64,000 bases of DNA, from NCBI RefSeq assembly GCF_004664715.2, contig NC_051074.1:18229558-18293557 (forward strand), written 5' to 3'. A program made the translations under genes and the position numbers. This document shows positions 1 to 13,205 of this stretch, one piece after another. The notes below the pieces were generated by a model that worked only from the letters and a program-made list of their open reading frames with translations, ran no database searches and was not told where the DNA came from. Origin of the DNA: Peromyscus leucopus. Lineage: Eukaryota; Chordata; Mammalia; Rodentia; Cricetidae. How positions within the stretch are numbered: position 1 is the first letter of the stretch; each line of letters begins with the position of its first letter.

Positions 1-820
1 CAATAAAAGGGAGTGAATCCGAAGGTCTGGAAGTGAGTTCAAGGATCCTGCGATTTCACACCTTTACGCCCACAGGTAGATCAGTAGATCTAGGGCAGAG
101 TAGCCAGTCCTCAGCACTGAATCCTACCTTACCCCTCAAGTCAGCTCCTTCTGTCTCTTTTAGGAACAGCGCTGATCTTACAACACATTTTATTTTCAAT
201 ACTTTAACTGCTTTTATGAATATGTATTCCTCACACTGTACTGTGAGCTCCTGGGGACAAGGGCTGTCCATGGACACTTAGTGTATGATGCTGCACAGGC
301 CTGCAGAGAAAACACAGCCCACCAAGCACAGACGATCTGCTTCACTAAGAGGAGAGTGACATTCTATAGTCCAGTAGATTTCTTTTCTTTTCTTTTTTTT
401 TTTTTTTACAACTACGATGCACAGTAAAAGACAGCTCTAAGCTGAGTTTAATAAATGGATTTACAGCATTTTGAATATAAATATATCAGGAAACAGCTTC
501 AATAAATCTTCTTAAAGGGACTTTAATAATAAACATATCATACCTAAAGGTCAGAAATTCTGCTTTTTAATTAAACTAATAATCCAGCTAACGTTATTGA
601 TTTAGCAATTCCACTTAACATAAACATCATAAAAGTCGAGACAAAAAAATCGAAACTGTATAGCTATGGCAACAGAGCTGAAGGGAACACAGAAGCAATA
701 GTGAAGTTGGAAAAGTCAAGTGAAGGGTATTAGTATCTCTGAGATGAGAATAACTTCTCAGTAACTACCAGGGCTCTTTATGGAATTAGTTTTTAAACAC
801 GACTTTCCACTCACAGATAA
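1..820. other. Unique intronic sequence
   Basis: No repeat family recognised. A pyrimidine-rich run (T with some C) lies at about 381-407. Short ORFs on both strands at 33-281 overlap each other and show no family resemblance. Confidence 0.5.
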
Positions 821-1010
821 GAGCCAAAGGTGTGGACTTTGGAGTCAGCCTGTATCTGTTCCAATTTGGATTCCTCCACACATGAACCCTGTGAGTGAGG
901 CCAATTACTTCACCTGTGTGTGTTTCAGTTTCCTCATCAGAAAAATGGGAACAATAGTTGCCACACGACATAGATAAGATGGTATATAGCACACTACATT
1001 AAGTAATGGG
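821..1010 (+). repeat. MIR SINE
   Basis: Typical MIR order: 'gtgtggactttggagtcagc', then 'ggccaattacttcacctgtg', then 'cagtttcctcatc' followed by an 'aaaatgggaacaatag' stretch. This is an ancient tRNA-derived SINE in sense orientation. Confidence 0.85.
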
Positions 1011-1073
1011 TTAAGTGTTCCCATGGTAGCTATTATCATATAACAAATGATTTCAATGTATTTATGTGCTACT

Positions 1074-1095
1074 CCCCCCCCCCCCCAAAAAAAAA
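1074..1095 (+). repeat. C13-A9 homopolymer pair
   Basis: Thirteen C followed directly by nine A. Probably length-variable. Confidence 0.9.
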
Positions 1096-1133
1096 CCCTG
1101 GCTTCTTCTCCAGCAACATCTTAGATGCCTGCT

Positions 1134-1288
1134 TTTCTTTTCTTTTGAAACAGGGTCTCACTATGCAGTCCCTGCTGACCTGGAACTCACTGTGCAGACC
1201 AGACTGGCCTCATCATCCTAGAGATCCTCCTGCTTCTGCCTCCCAAGTGCTGGGATTAAAGGTGTGCACCACCATGCCCAATATTTCA
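1134..1288 (-). repeat. B1 SINE (antisense)
   Basis: Starts with a T-rich tail, then 'gaaacagggtctcactatg', 'ctgcctcccaagtgctggga' and 'ttaaaggtgtgcaccaccat', the reverse complement of the B1 consensus. Confidence 0.92.
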
Positions 1289-1587
1289 TTCTGGGTTCTT
1301 GCTTTTCTAACTTGCTTATCAGAAGTTGGGTGAAGCTTAATCTGTTTGGGCTAGGATGTCTTTCCAACACTAGGTGACCATCTTTGTAAATCAGTGCCTG
1401 GACCATTTCTATGTATTAACTCCCAAACTTCATGCTAAAAAATTTCAAGTATAACAAATCTCCAATATGGTCTGTGTTATAAAAACTGTATCTTATAACA
1501 TATATAAATATAATGTTTATAAAATTTATAAAGTAAAGAATATTTAATACTTCTAAGCTTATGGAGAATTATAGGATTAAAAAGAAG

Positions 1588-1926
1588 TGTGTGTGTGTGT
1601 ATGTGTGCTGCATGCACATGGTGTGTAGGCATCCTCGCCCATGTTTGTGCATGCAGAGGTGAAAGGAAGATGTAGGATATCATCTTCTAATGCTCTCCAT
1701 CTCCTTTCTTTGAGGCAGGGTCTCTTATTGAACAGGAATATCACCATTTTGGTGGGGCTGCTTTCCCACTGAGCACTGGAGATTTGTCTGTCTCTGTTCC
1801 TCAAGGCTAGAATTACAGGCACTTGCATCCATGCCCATGTTTTTCATGGATGCTGGGGATTTGAACTCAGGTCCTCATCCTTCTACAGCAAGTGCTCTTA
1901 ACCGCTTAGCCATCTCCACAGCCCCC
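1588..1926 (-). repeat. Composite rodent repeat, URR1-like (antisense)
   Basis: Begins with a GT-rich end. It then has 'gaggcagggtctcttattga', 'gctggggatttgaactcagg' and 'cttaaccgcttagccatctc', the reverse complement of an abundant rodent repeat. In sense orientation that repeat opens with a tRNA-like head, has a B1/Alu-like middle and ends in (CA)n. I believe it is catalogued as URR1, but the name is from memory. Confidence 0.6.
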
Positions 1927-1929
1927 ATA

Positions 1930-2470
1930 AACTGTGGATCTTAAACAGTAAGAACAATAGTCATTACAAATTACTATAATAATAAGTGCAACAATGTATA
2001 GGTATAGGTATCATGTTCCTCAGGGATCAGGTAAGCAATTTCTGGCAGATCATATTAATAGCTGCAATGTTGACACAATTGGTCACAAAGCTTTACAATA
2101 AATCTACCAATGTCCACACTACAATATTGATTCTGTTAATGAAATTTAACCTCTGAAAAATGACTGAGGGCATAGAAGAGACATACTTTCAATAGTCTTG
2201 AATGTCATTAAATGTCTCTGTCATAGCAAATGACACACCATAATATGCCATCATACTCTGACCCCACAAATCATTCCACAGTAATATAATGTATGATATT
2301 TGTCACACAGGTCTTTTGTGACTCTCAGTAACAAGGCAAGAGAAAATATTCCTAAACTATTTTACTTTAGCTGCTTTCAGAACAGGCACTGTCCTCAGTT
2401 CTGGAGTAGACAGAAGCTGTCCATGTTTGAACTCTGTCTTACTTTGACTTCTTTAAAAATACTTACTATG
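1930..2470. other. Unique intronic sequence
   Basis: AT-rich, no recognised element. Confidence 0.5.
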
Positions 2471-2471
2471 A

Positions 2472-2550
2472 GGCTGTGGGTACAGCTCAGGGATCACATG
2501 CATGCTTCGCAACGGTAAGGCCCTGGGTTCAGTCACTAGCAGCAAACAAT
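2472..2550 (+). repeat. ID SINE
   Basis: 'ggctgtgggtacagctcagg', then 'aaggccctgggttcagtcac' and an A-containing tail. These are the A box, B box and head of the rodent ID family (derived from tRNA-Ala/BC1) with several substitutions. Confidence 0.75.
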
Positions 2551-2596
2551 CTATTTTTGATACATTATGACATGCACAAATAAAACTTCGACCTGG

Positions 2597-2762
2597 AGGC
2601 AAGCTGCAAGCTTAACACTTACGACTCTCTCTGAGCATCAGCTTCCCTATGTAACACTAGAGACCATGACACCACCACCTGCCTCACAGATGAGGATTTG
2701 ATGGCTGGGAATGCACCTCGTACTTGGAACCAATGGACAGAGTAGATGTAATAAACGCTAAA
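2597..2762 (+). repeat. MIR SINE
   Basis: 'ctctctgagcatcagcttcc', 'caccacctgcctcacagatg', then 'taataaacgctaaatc' follow the 3' half of the MIR consensus in sense orientation. Confidence 0.8.
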
Positions 2763-5700
2763 TCACTATAATTACACCTAGGAGCATAATCATTCCTCAG
2801 AGCAGAGTAAGCCTTTAGCAAAAGGATGAACTATGCTTCGTCTCATTTAGTGAGGGGGCCACCACACGCTCTCAGACTTGGCTGCACTGACTGTCCCCCA
2901 GCAAGACCTTTAAGCCCCCTGTCCTATGCTACGTTTGGGGTCTCCAATTAAAGCTCTTTCAGATCTATTTCTTAAAATGCCACCTAAAGCAGAGCAAGGA
3001 TTTCTAAACCGAAGGGGTGGGACCCACTGAAAGCGTCAAAGCAAAAACACCATAGCATAGAGCCAAACCCATCAATTCTGTAAGCAGCGGTAACAATTGA
3101 CCTCAGTGGAAAATTAACTTTTCAAAATTTCCAAGAGAATCAGGGGAGGCAAATCTGGATTAGTACCCCGCTTCTTAAGGTAATAGGAGCTGGGTGAGTT
3201 AAAGCAATGCACCTTCCTTGTTTTAAATTATCCAGAGCATGTTATTTGTTTTTAGAGGATTTGCATGCTAAAGGGATACTAACTGTAGACTAAAACTCCG
3301 CTTATGGTGATGTAGATAAAGCTGGTCAGAAATATTGTACATCTGTGGAAATAATAAAATAAAATGAAAAGATATTATCGTTGCAATTTCTAACAATAAT
3401 AGACAGGCTGGCTGTTCTCCAATTCATGATATTTTACTTTTGGGGCTCAGAAGGAATTAATATTTTGTAAAGATTTTAAAATTTTAAACTAAGCCTGGAT
3501 ATTGCATTTATATTAAGATTTTGTTCCTAATGTGGTTTTATACAATCTACATAAAAATATTTAATGGAAAAACAGCCTGTTGCCAAAGTCCACATATTTC
3601 CCCTATTAAATAGAGGTGAGCCACATCCCCAGGAACCGTATTTCAAGCCCACAGGATACTCATGAACTAAAATAATGAATGATAATGCCTCGTTCTCTGC
3701 ATTAATATTAAAGAAAAGAGAAAATAGAAAACTTTATAGCCACTATCAGCTCTCTGGACCATAAATCTCAAGTTTTGAGAACTGCTTCCCAAAAGGGTCG
3801 GGAGCAGGATGAGTGGTAAGGAAGCTTCAGAGCCTAGAGATATTTTTTAGGCAGCCAGGAAAGCACTGGCACAGATTTCTACATATATCTGGCTGTGAAA
3901 AGTCTCATTGGTGGTGATTTATATTTCCTCATAAAGAACTCTGTAGATAATATAAGCCTGCTGCGAGGCTGTATGACAACTTTCAAACCAAGAGTTACAA
4001 GACCATTCTGTTAAAATAGAGCAAGAAAAGATGAGCGGGGAACCCTGCAGAAATGGTGTTTCTTCTGATGAAAGACCACAACCCCGTTATTCCCACAGGA
4101 GCCCTATTCAGTCAACTTTCACTCTGTGTGTGTGCGCATGTGTGTGTCCCATGAAAAAGATTGGGGTTTTTCTATACTACAAAGTATTCATTTTTCCCCC
4201 TGAAGATCGACTGTGTATCTGATGTGTGCAAGCTTGTGCAATTTATAACAAATGACACTTAGACATCATCACACTGAAGTTTGGTTGCCTGAGTAAGTTA
4301 CTAAAGGAAACACAGAGACTAGTATGCTGACAGTCCCAAGTCAATGAAATATAAACACTGTTATTCCAAGTGTCACTGGTGTGTTATTTCCATTTCTCCT
4401 GGCATCTGTGCTATGTAACGCCACATGTACATGAAATGCAGGAGCCCATCAAACTGTGTTTTGTTAACTCCGAACCCAATTGAACACATCCCATGTTTAT
4501 AAAGTTGAGTATTGCTGCTTCTCCGTGAGATTATGCAATTAATCACGGGAGTTGTTTCTGGAGATGTGGTCACTTTTGACATTTGGGGGGAAAGGGAGCA
4601 ATCCTTTAATTTGTTTCTCTTTCAGTGTTTATTCAGAGCATGTAAACAGGAGCAAAAGGTGACATAATTCCTTTTCATCCCTCAGGAGGTCAGATGCTAC
4701 GTGCTTTCTCCATCTTAACCAGCATTTTGATTTCTCCAGAGGAGGACATATAAAAATGATTTTGTTGTTGAACTTCTTATCTGAATGTCATAGCCTTTGA
4801 AAAACTCAGACAATGGGAAGGTTGCCTGGGAGTCTTCAGTTCCTTGTGGTTGATAACACAAGTTCCCATCAAGCCCCAGTTATTCAATAGATGTCACAGC
4901 TCCCTTTGCGAACTTCCAGAATGCTCTCCGTGTCAACATCTATGACGCAGTGATGCTCGCTCCAGCTTCTATTTGCACAGGCCTGGCATTAATTTCTCTG
5001 ACTCTTTTAACATCAGTTCAGCTATGTTTCTCCTTCCATCCCCTCGTTTAACAACACGTGCGTCTCTCTTTTTAAAAATCTAAATGCTTGACGGAGTAAT
5101 ACTGTGGATAGGTTAAAAAATAACGGACTCCTGAAAAACATCCTGTGATCCTATCACTTACTCTGTCCCACCTGAAGTGTGGAGTGAAGCCACCACAAAG
5201 CCTGGGCGCCACACTCATGGCCCAGCGGCACTGAGACCACACCACACACTCTCGTTCAGAAGGCTGGCATCACACCTGGCAGTAAACAATTGTTTCCATA
5301 AGAGAAGATTACAATTAACACAGGGGAAAAAAAAACTCTGAGGTCCCCAAACATCTTCCAGGTTGTTTATTTAACTTTGACTTAAGGACTCTTGAATCAA
5401 TCCATTCACACTTTCCTAAAAGACGGCCAGGGACATCTTGAACCAGAAACAATTCTCTAAACTCATTCTTTAAATGAAAAGGCACAGTCTTGTAGGCTCA
5501 CAAGAGACCTGTAAAGTACACAGAGAGAATAAAAATGGCTATTATCAGAAAGGGAACTAATACTATCCCTGAAAGATGTCCAATGTCCAAGTGGAGAAAA
5601 ATGGTTGCATTCTATTTTAAAAATAAAACAAAACTTTAAAAAGCTAGGGTTTTTTTATTTCTTCTTTTAGAAAATATTAAAAATCGGTCACTTTCTGAAC

Positions 5701-5888
5701 AATCCCTTCAACGTTTTCTGTCTTAACATAAATAGGCCTTGAAATATCACTCTCTGGGACACCACCTTAAAAATAAAACTGATGGGGTAACGTAGTACTT
5801 TGTAAGAGTTCTACTGGAAGTTTCTGTTATGACCTCCTGGAATCTCAGAACAGTTGCTGCTAGAGCAAATAATGCCAAAAGAAAGGCT
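2763..5888. other. Unique intronic sequence
   Basis: No recognisable transposable element. A short GT-rich patch lies at about 4112-4148. The 5160-5270 part is somewhat richer in GC. No ORF has family features. Confidence 0.5.
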
Positions 5889-5891
5889 CAC

Positions 5892-5927
<36 letters not shown>

Positions 5928-5928
5928 G
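5889..5928 (+). repeat. (TAA)n microsatellite
   Basis: About 13 uninterrupted TAA units. Confidence 0.95.
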
Positions 5929-6511
5929 TCAATAACAGACAAAATGTGTGTTTACACATGCATGTACACACAAACACCAGAACAAGTATTGAGGTGTTAA
6001 TTTATATATATAAAAAAGAAAAAGACACCACTCTATTTACAAGTTACCTCCCTTGCAAGAGTAAAATAGCCTGTATAGTTAAGACATTTTCCCTTCTGCT
6101 TTGATAATTGTTCTATTTTCACATTCTTCTATTTCAATAAGAAAACTCATGAAAATAGAGAATTGGTGTGAAGTTCCAAAAGCCAAATAATAATCCTTAA
6201 TGTAGCCCAGTGGAAAACATTGCAAATCCAGACTCTACCGGGAATAGCAGGCATCTGTGGGTGAATGTAATTCTAGCATAATTCTTTTCAGGGATACTGG
6301 AACTAGTTTTCAAATGTAATCTTTATATGTCTATGCTTTTTCTTGAATTAAAGTATCAATTTGGGCTATCCAAGGTAACTTAAATTTTGGAAGGACGCAA
6401 GTCATTTTGGATAAGGATTGTTAAAGACACCCATTTAGCAGGCAGCTGGTTCTTTAAAAGACAATTCATTTCCTGGCTCTTGGGAAGAAGAAACTGTGGG
6501 TGAATAAGTTA

Positions 6512-6597
6512 ACTCTTATTGTTAAAACCATTTTACAGATGAAGTTTGATAAGGTTAGACAACTTCCCATCAACACACTAGTATCTAGGAGAATAAG
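6512..6597 (-). repeat. MIR SINE (antisense fragment)
   Basis: 'ccattttacagatgaagttt', then 'aggttagacaacttcccatc', correspond to the reverse-complement MIR core. Confidence 0.65.
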
Positions 6598-6599
6598 GG

Positions 6600-6806
6600 A
6601 AGCTGGAGAGATGGTTCAGTGATTAAGAACCTGCTTTTCCAAAGGACCTGGGTTCCATTCCCAATACCACACAACAGCTCACAGCTGTCTATAACTCCAG
6701 GTCCAGAGATTCTGACGCCCTCTTCTGGCCTCTGAGGTCACTGCATACCGACACATGTACAGACAAAACATCCACGCACATAAAACGAATATAAATAAAT
6801 CTTTAG
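6600..6806 (+). repeat. B2 SINE
   Basis: 'agctggagagatggttcagt' (tRNA-like head), 'aaaggacctgggttccattc' (B box), 'ctcttctggcctctgaggtc' and an 'aataaataaatcttt' tail. A full-length copy. Confidence 0.93.
6715..6728 (-). promoter_or_regulatory. CTCF-like motif within B2
   Basis: Minus strand reads CCAGAAGAGGGCGT, close to the core CTCF motif CCA-(C/G)-(C/T)-AG-(G/A)-(G/T)-GGC. Rodent B2 copies are known to carry and spread CTCF sites. Occupancy is not visible from sequence. Confidence 0.45.
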
Positions 6807-7397
6807 GAGACTAGAAAGATGCAAGCCCAAGGCTGCAGTGACCAGAGTCCATACAACTTTTTTTAAAGAAACATTTAAACCACATCCTACTCTCCTTGGA
6901 TGACACGTTATTTCCACGGATTTAAAAGCATTGCCAAGCCATTGAACTACCGCAGAACGTGCCATACAAACTTCTTTAAAATGAATCTCTTCCCTGTATG
7001 TAGTGCACTATTATGACACCTATTCACTCGGTTATTGTTTATTGAGCAGATCTTCTAGATGTGCTGGTTTATACCATTTCTCCTTGGAAATACAGTTTTC
7101 ATCCATTCATTGTGGCTCAGTGGATTCTCTGTGTTCTTGAGCCCTCACCTGATTTTATGAACACTTCTATAAGGAAGTGATACTCAGAGCCCCAAACAAC
7201 TCACCTACCGAAAACCTTCTGGAGCCAGATGCCAAGTGAAGGAGTGTCTCCTTCATAGTAATGTTCTGTTTTTCTGAATATTCTCATACCTATAAAAGGT
7301 TATTCAATAACCACACTGCCCAATCAGTTTCTCGAGTGGATCTGGATCATTATAAGAAGTCAAACTGTCTCAGTAAAATTTAGGTTGTTTTGTTGAT

Positions 7398-7413
7398 AAA
7401 AAAAAAAAAAAAA
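7398..7413 (+). repeat. A16 tract
   Basis: Uninterrupted A run after 'gat'. No SINE body is recognised upstream. Confidence 0.9.
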
Positions 7414-7662
7414 CTGAGTATGGCATATTAGAACCATCTCACAGCCTAAAACAAAGCTATCAACTACTAAAATACATGGAGGGCTGACAGTTAGTATGCA
7501 TTCAAGGAGCAAAATACTATGAATTTATGGAAAAGGTGCCCATGCATAGAATGTTCCCAGCACCTGAATTAGATGTAGCAAAGGCTACCTTTGCCCTTAT
7601 ATTGTCATTTTCTGAAAATTATACTTATCTCTAGTAGGCCATTCATTAGGATTCACTAATTT

Positions 7663-7832
7663 GCCTGGCAGTGGTGACACACAACTGTAATTCCAGCATT
7701 TGGGAGGCAGAAGCAGGCTGATCTCTGAGTTCAAGGCCAACCTGGTCTACAGAGGGAGTTCCAGGACTACCAGAGCTGTTACACAGAGAAACCCTGTCTC
7801 AAAACAAAACAACAACAACAAAACAAAAAAGA
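7663..7832 (+). repeat. B1 SINE
   Basis: 'gcctggcagtggtgacacac', 'atttgggaggcagaagcagg', 'cacagagaaaccctgtctca' and an A-rich tail with CAA units. Confidence 0.93.
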
Positions 7833-8034
7833 TTCACTAATTCAGGGGCACAGAAATAATCATAATCCAATTTGGATACTTCACTGTGCACGTAGCAAAT
7901 TTAGGTTTTTTGTTTAGAATTTAGGCAACTTTTCTGGCTTTGGAAGTTGTCTAGAGTGACAGAGCTAAGGATGTCTTCTGGAGAGGGAAAGGCATCCTTC
8001 GGAGAGCTGAAGATGACTGAAGAAAGTCTCTGCT

Positions 8035-8152
8035 CTCTCCGTGCTCAGATGACAAGCAAGCCACCACACCTGCCCAATGGGTGCTGAAGATCCAAACACA
8101 AGTCCTTACACTTGTCCGTCAAGTACTTCACGGAGTCATCTCCAGAGCCCAC
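8035..8152 (-). repeat. Composite rodent repeat fragment (URR1-like, antisense)
   Basis: 'gggtgctgaagatccaaaca', 'caagtccttacacttgtcc' and 'gagtcatctccagagcccac' resemble the terminal part of the element seen at 1588-1926. Divergent. Confidence 0.45.
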
Positions 8153-8224
8153 TTCAAACCTTTTAAAAATAAAAATGTATGCTCTTCCTTCTGAAGTACA
8201 TGAGAACTTCGCTTTTCATCTTTT

Positions 8225-8300
8225 CGTTTCTTCTCGTAGCTTATGCCCCAGAACCTTTTTCATCAGAACCTGATCTTTGCCTCAGTTTCTCCATTCACAA

Positions 8301-8371
<71 letters not shown>

Positions 8372-8470
8372 CAAAAAAGAACACTATCTCACATCTCAGA
8401 GTACTATTTGAATGACCAAGTGCTCAGAACAGTACTTAGAACGGAGTATGTGCTCTGGAAACACTGTTTA
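8225..8470 (+). repeat. MIR SINE interrupted by a microsatellite
   Basis: The left part reads 'tttgcctcagtttctccatt' and the right part 'aagtgctcagaacagtactt' followed by 'tatgtgctctgg', both MIR 3' segments in sense order. The (GA)n at 8301-8371 sits exactly where MIR has its short A/G-rich spacer. Confidence 0.7.
8301..8371 (+). repeat. (GA)n microsatellite
   Basis: About 70 bp of GA repeats with early AAAG interruptions. It gives spurious Arg-Glu-rich ORFs at 8179-8554. Confidence 0.95.
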
Positions 8471-8797
8471 CTCCTAGTTATTGAACATGTTTTCCATGAC
8501 AAAAAGTATAATCCATGCCACAGGGCAGAAACAGCTATGAACAATAAATCATAAATATTTAATGTCAGGAGTGGTAAGTGCCTGAGGAAAAATAATAGCA
8601 CAAGACAGTAAGAGTGTAAGAGAAAGATTTTTTAAAAAAAGTGTTGTTTTTATATTTCTATCCAGCCTTTGTGATAAAGACATTTATCAACACACCTCTA
8701 AAAAGCGTGAAAGCGAGGGGCATGAATGAGGTGGGGAGACATTAAAATGCCCAAGCCCCAACACTGGGGTGTGCTAGCTACAGTGAATAGGATTGGA

Positions 8798-8808
8798 GGG
8801 GGGGGGGG
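8798..8808 (+). repeat. G11 tract
   Basis: Eleven consecutive G. Confidence 0.9.
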
Positions 8809-9102
8809 TTCAGAGAGGAAGATGGTTGGGAGAGGGAGAATGCAGCCATGGGGCACCTTGCTGGCCTCATCCAGACAAGAAGAGGAGCCTGTCACACTAG
8901 CAGAGAACACAGACAAGATTTAACACAACCCTCCACTCTGCGTGTTCTCACAGATTTCCCTTGGTCTCGACTGACTGATACCCACGCGGCACCATATTGG
9001 GCCACTGCACAGATGTTTATCGAAGCTGCAGACCTCAGATAAAAATTAATAACAGGAGGATTATTAAAGTTTCAAGTAATTTCTGAAATCATTTATTTCA
9101 GC

Positions 9103-9235
9103 CACATTAATTTACAGATGTAGACTTTGAACTCCAGAGATATTAGGTGATTTGCCCAAGTTCAAGTAGCTCATTACAGCAACTGATGGGCCAGGCAATC
9201 ACTGTGTTTATTTCCTCCCCTCAACAAAAGGCTGC
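9103..9235 (-). repeat. MIR SINE (antisense)
   Basis: 'ttacagatgtagactttgaa', 'aggtgatttgcccaagttca', then 'gtagctcattacagcaactg' follow reverse-complement MIR. Confidence 0.7.
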
Positions 9236-9407
9236 CTTCAAATCAGTATTTCTATGGACCTATAAAAATAACGTCACGTCCTTATTTTAGTGATTTCTCT
9301 GATCGCTTCTGGTGTAGATATGAGAGCAGAAAAAGTTCTTCTAAACACGTTCTCCATAGGTTAAGATTTGTGAGGAACATTTTCAAAGTATTTTTTAAAA
9401 TATTTTT

Positions 9408-9432
9408 AATAGCAATTTCAAAAATTGCTATT
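9408..9432. repeat. 25-bp perfect inverted repeat
   Basis: Arms 'aatagcaattt' and 'aaattgctatt' are exact reverse complements with 3 bases between them. Confidence 0.9.
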
Positions 9433-11862
9433 CCTTATTAAAAAGTACTGCCATTGGGACACCAAACTGTGATTTACTAATGTGTAGGGCCACATTCACA
9501 GTCATTGCTGTCATAGGTTGTATTTGGGCTATGGGCAACAGGTTGAACATGCCTGATATAAAGTCTATATAAATGACTATTACCTTAATCAACTGGCTGG
9601 CAGTTCTGAGAACCTGTTACTACTGATAGAAACACCACTGATCTTTTTGTAGCCACTTCAGGATACCAATCTCTTATCAAGGGATTAAAAACAGTTGGTC
9701 AGACTCAGGACTGGCCCCAATGAGTCACAACTCTGACCTGCAGCCTGCTCCGCAGGGAAGGGAATAACAAGCCCTCATTTGGGATGAATAAAGCAGTTGG
9801 GGACACTGAAGGGCACATCATCTTGAAGGTAAATCAGACGCTCCGCAGGAGATACAGTCAACCATTATATTTTCCTAATGTATGTAATGCAAAGGAACTA
9901 ACAAGGAGATAGCCCCTCAGATGACGAAGGGGATATTGCTAAGAATCCTCTGGTTTGGGTCTAGGTACTCTTGTCTGAGTCTAGGCACCCCTGCTATGGA
10001 ACGCCCGCCTTGCCTTTGCACCTAATCGGTTTTTATCTTTCTGGTGCCCTACCTCACAGCGGAGCTTAAGCCTACAGTGAACAGACGGTAGGCTATGGGC
10101 TTCTTCCTCCTCCTGGTTTTGGAGAAGTGTGAAGAGATGTTAAGAGACTACTTGGTCCCTTTATCCTCACAGTTAAGCTTGTTTCTGAGATGGGTGTAAT
10201 AAGTGTGGGGAAAAAAAAAGCCATTCCCCAATCTCTTTGTTCATTCCACACATCTTAGGAGAGAGGAAATTCAACCAAGGGCCAACCCTCCCCTCAGAGT
10301 CCTGTGCTTTAATTATGAGCAGAGCACATTAAACGTGCTAAGCCGTCCATATTAGCTCTGCCACTACTCTCAGCAGAGAAAGACAGGAGAGCCTTTCACC
10401 ATGGAGCAGACAGGGAGGGACGCTCTTGTGGGTTGAAAACGTGGTCGAAAATTCCATTTAATTGAACACCAGGCCACTGTGCCTCTCGTAAATGAACATC
10501 ACTTTGCTGCTTAATTTTGTGCTATTTTACCTTTCATTAAAAAAAGTAATTTAAGTTAAACTCAGCTGAACAGCAAAAAAGCTCTTGATATTTTGAAGCA
10601 TTTTGGAACAATTACTTTGACGGGAGCCCTTGACAGTTAAATGACTCCGTTAAATGAATGTTATAGAAGACACATAATGATTTTTAGTGAAATATTGAAT
10701 TTAACCACAGATGAGGAAAAACCTAGTCATAAGCACTACAGTGTATGTGAATAACATGTTGCTTATGAACCTCAATGGATTCTATAATTTCTAATAATCA
10801 TGCAATCAACTAGTTAGCCAGTGAGTGTGCTTCCCATCTTGATGTTATCTCTTTATTTCCGGTTTATGCTTTTGTTGGTTTTCAAATCTGAGAAGTCAAT
10901 AAGAAGATACCAGTTCTGGTAATAATTTCCCCTTCGAATACAGCAACTTACAGTTGGGGAATTAATGAAATTAATGCCACCCCACCACTGAATACCTCCT
11001 CTTTTATGTCCCCTCCTTTGCTGAATAGGATTCTTTCAGGGAGAGAAGAACTCGGCGAAGCTGTGAGTGCATTGCCTGAGAGCGTGAGGGGTCACTGGAT
11101 GCCAGTGCTTCCCGAGTCTGTGAGACTCAATCTTCCGTTTTTAATTCTATGGACTGGATGTGAGATAGTATCAAGGCCTTTTACACGTTTTTCTCATGAC
11201 TAACAACAGAAGTATGCGCTGAAATAATAAAACTGGTACTGTTCAATTTCCTTTTTTAAAATTCAATTCCAATATAAGCGAGAGAGTCATGGCGAGGGTG
11301 AAATCTGGCTGACTATAAAATTCTGTTTTCTGGAGATGGAGAGGAGCTAGGAACCTCCGTGAATCTAAACCATGTGGGTGGAGACATTTGGATGGAAGAA
11401 CTGAGTCAGAAAAAAAAAAGGAATGGTCTCTGCCTTGTTTGTCTGGCAAGCGGATATGGGGAAAGGATGCCAAGCATTCAGTGGTGTCAGGTGGATTTCT
11501 CCAGAGCAGGAGCAACCGAGCTTCTTCATTTTCCTGACGAAGGTAAGCCTCAACTCCTCCCGAGTCCCAACTGGCACTTGCATGCATCTTTACTCCGCAG
11601 CTGTCCTCACCTAAACTGCCTCTTGACAAGCTAAAAGTAAGGAATAGCTTCATCTCGCACCTCCCAACATTTCAGAGCCACCATGAGCTCCTCAATAAAT
11701 AAATGTACCAGGAACTAGCAAACAAGCTCTCATGACCTTCAGCCTACAGTGAACGTGAGAAAAGCTAGAGTCCAGAGACTAGACTCTAAATACTCGATAC
11801 TAAAAAAAAACATCCAGCTATGCACCAAGAGACCTACAGTTGGTATCCTCTAGAACTCTGTT
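9433..11862. other. Unique intronic sequence
   Basis: No confident repeat. About 9480-9560 has a few hAT-like words ('caggttgaacatgcctg') but is too short to call. 10440-10720 is AT-rich unique sequence that looks non-repetitive and could be a conserved element. The minus ORF at 11243-11653 (136 codons) has no recognisable family and no splice context. Confidence 0.5.
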
Positions 11863-12003
11863 ACTCAACGTGTGGCCCACAGGCCAGCAACATGAACATT
11901 CCCTGGAACTTCATGCATGCAGGGCCTCGGGTTCCACCTCAGGTTTTAAGTATGACAACCAGGCCCCCAGGCGTATCATGCACGGTGAAGTCTGAGGTGC
12001 ATT
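11863..12003 (+). repeat. MER5A-like hAT-Charlie DNA transposon
   Basis: 'actcaacgtgtggcccacag', 'gcagggcctcgggttccacc', 'caggcccccaggcgtatcat' and 'ggtgaagtctgag' parallel the MER5A consensus in order. An ancient non-autonomous element. Confidence 0.72.
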
Positions 12004-13047
<1,044 letters not shown>

Positions 13048-13185
13048 TCAGACAGGGAAAGTGTCTCTGCTTGGAATCAACAGTGGAGTCCTTCAATAAT
13101 CCTGGGGCTAAAACATTTAGTATGAAAAGTTCTTGTTAAACACTGTTATGATTTATAGCCTAATGTGAAATGTTACAAAGCCAAC

Positions 13186-13205
13186 TGTGCATGCGCGCGC
13201 GCGCG

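Noticed and set aside
8179..8554. Arg-Glu-rich ORFs of 78 and 103 codons
   Set aside because: They are read-through of the (GA)n microsatellite.
11243..11653. 136-codon minus ORF, 1.4 kb from the Efna5 exon
   Set aside because: No ephrin or other family feature and no splice context; a plus ORF overlaps it fully. It is also not Efna5 exon 3.
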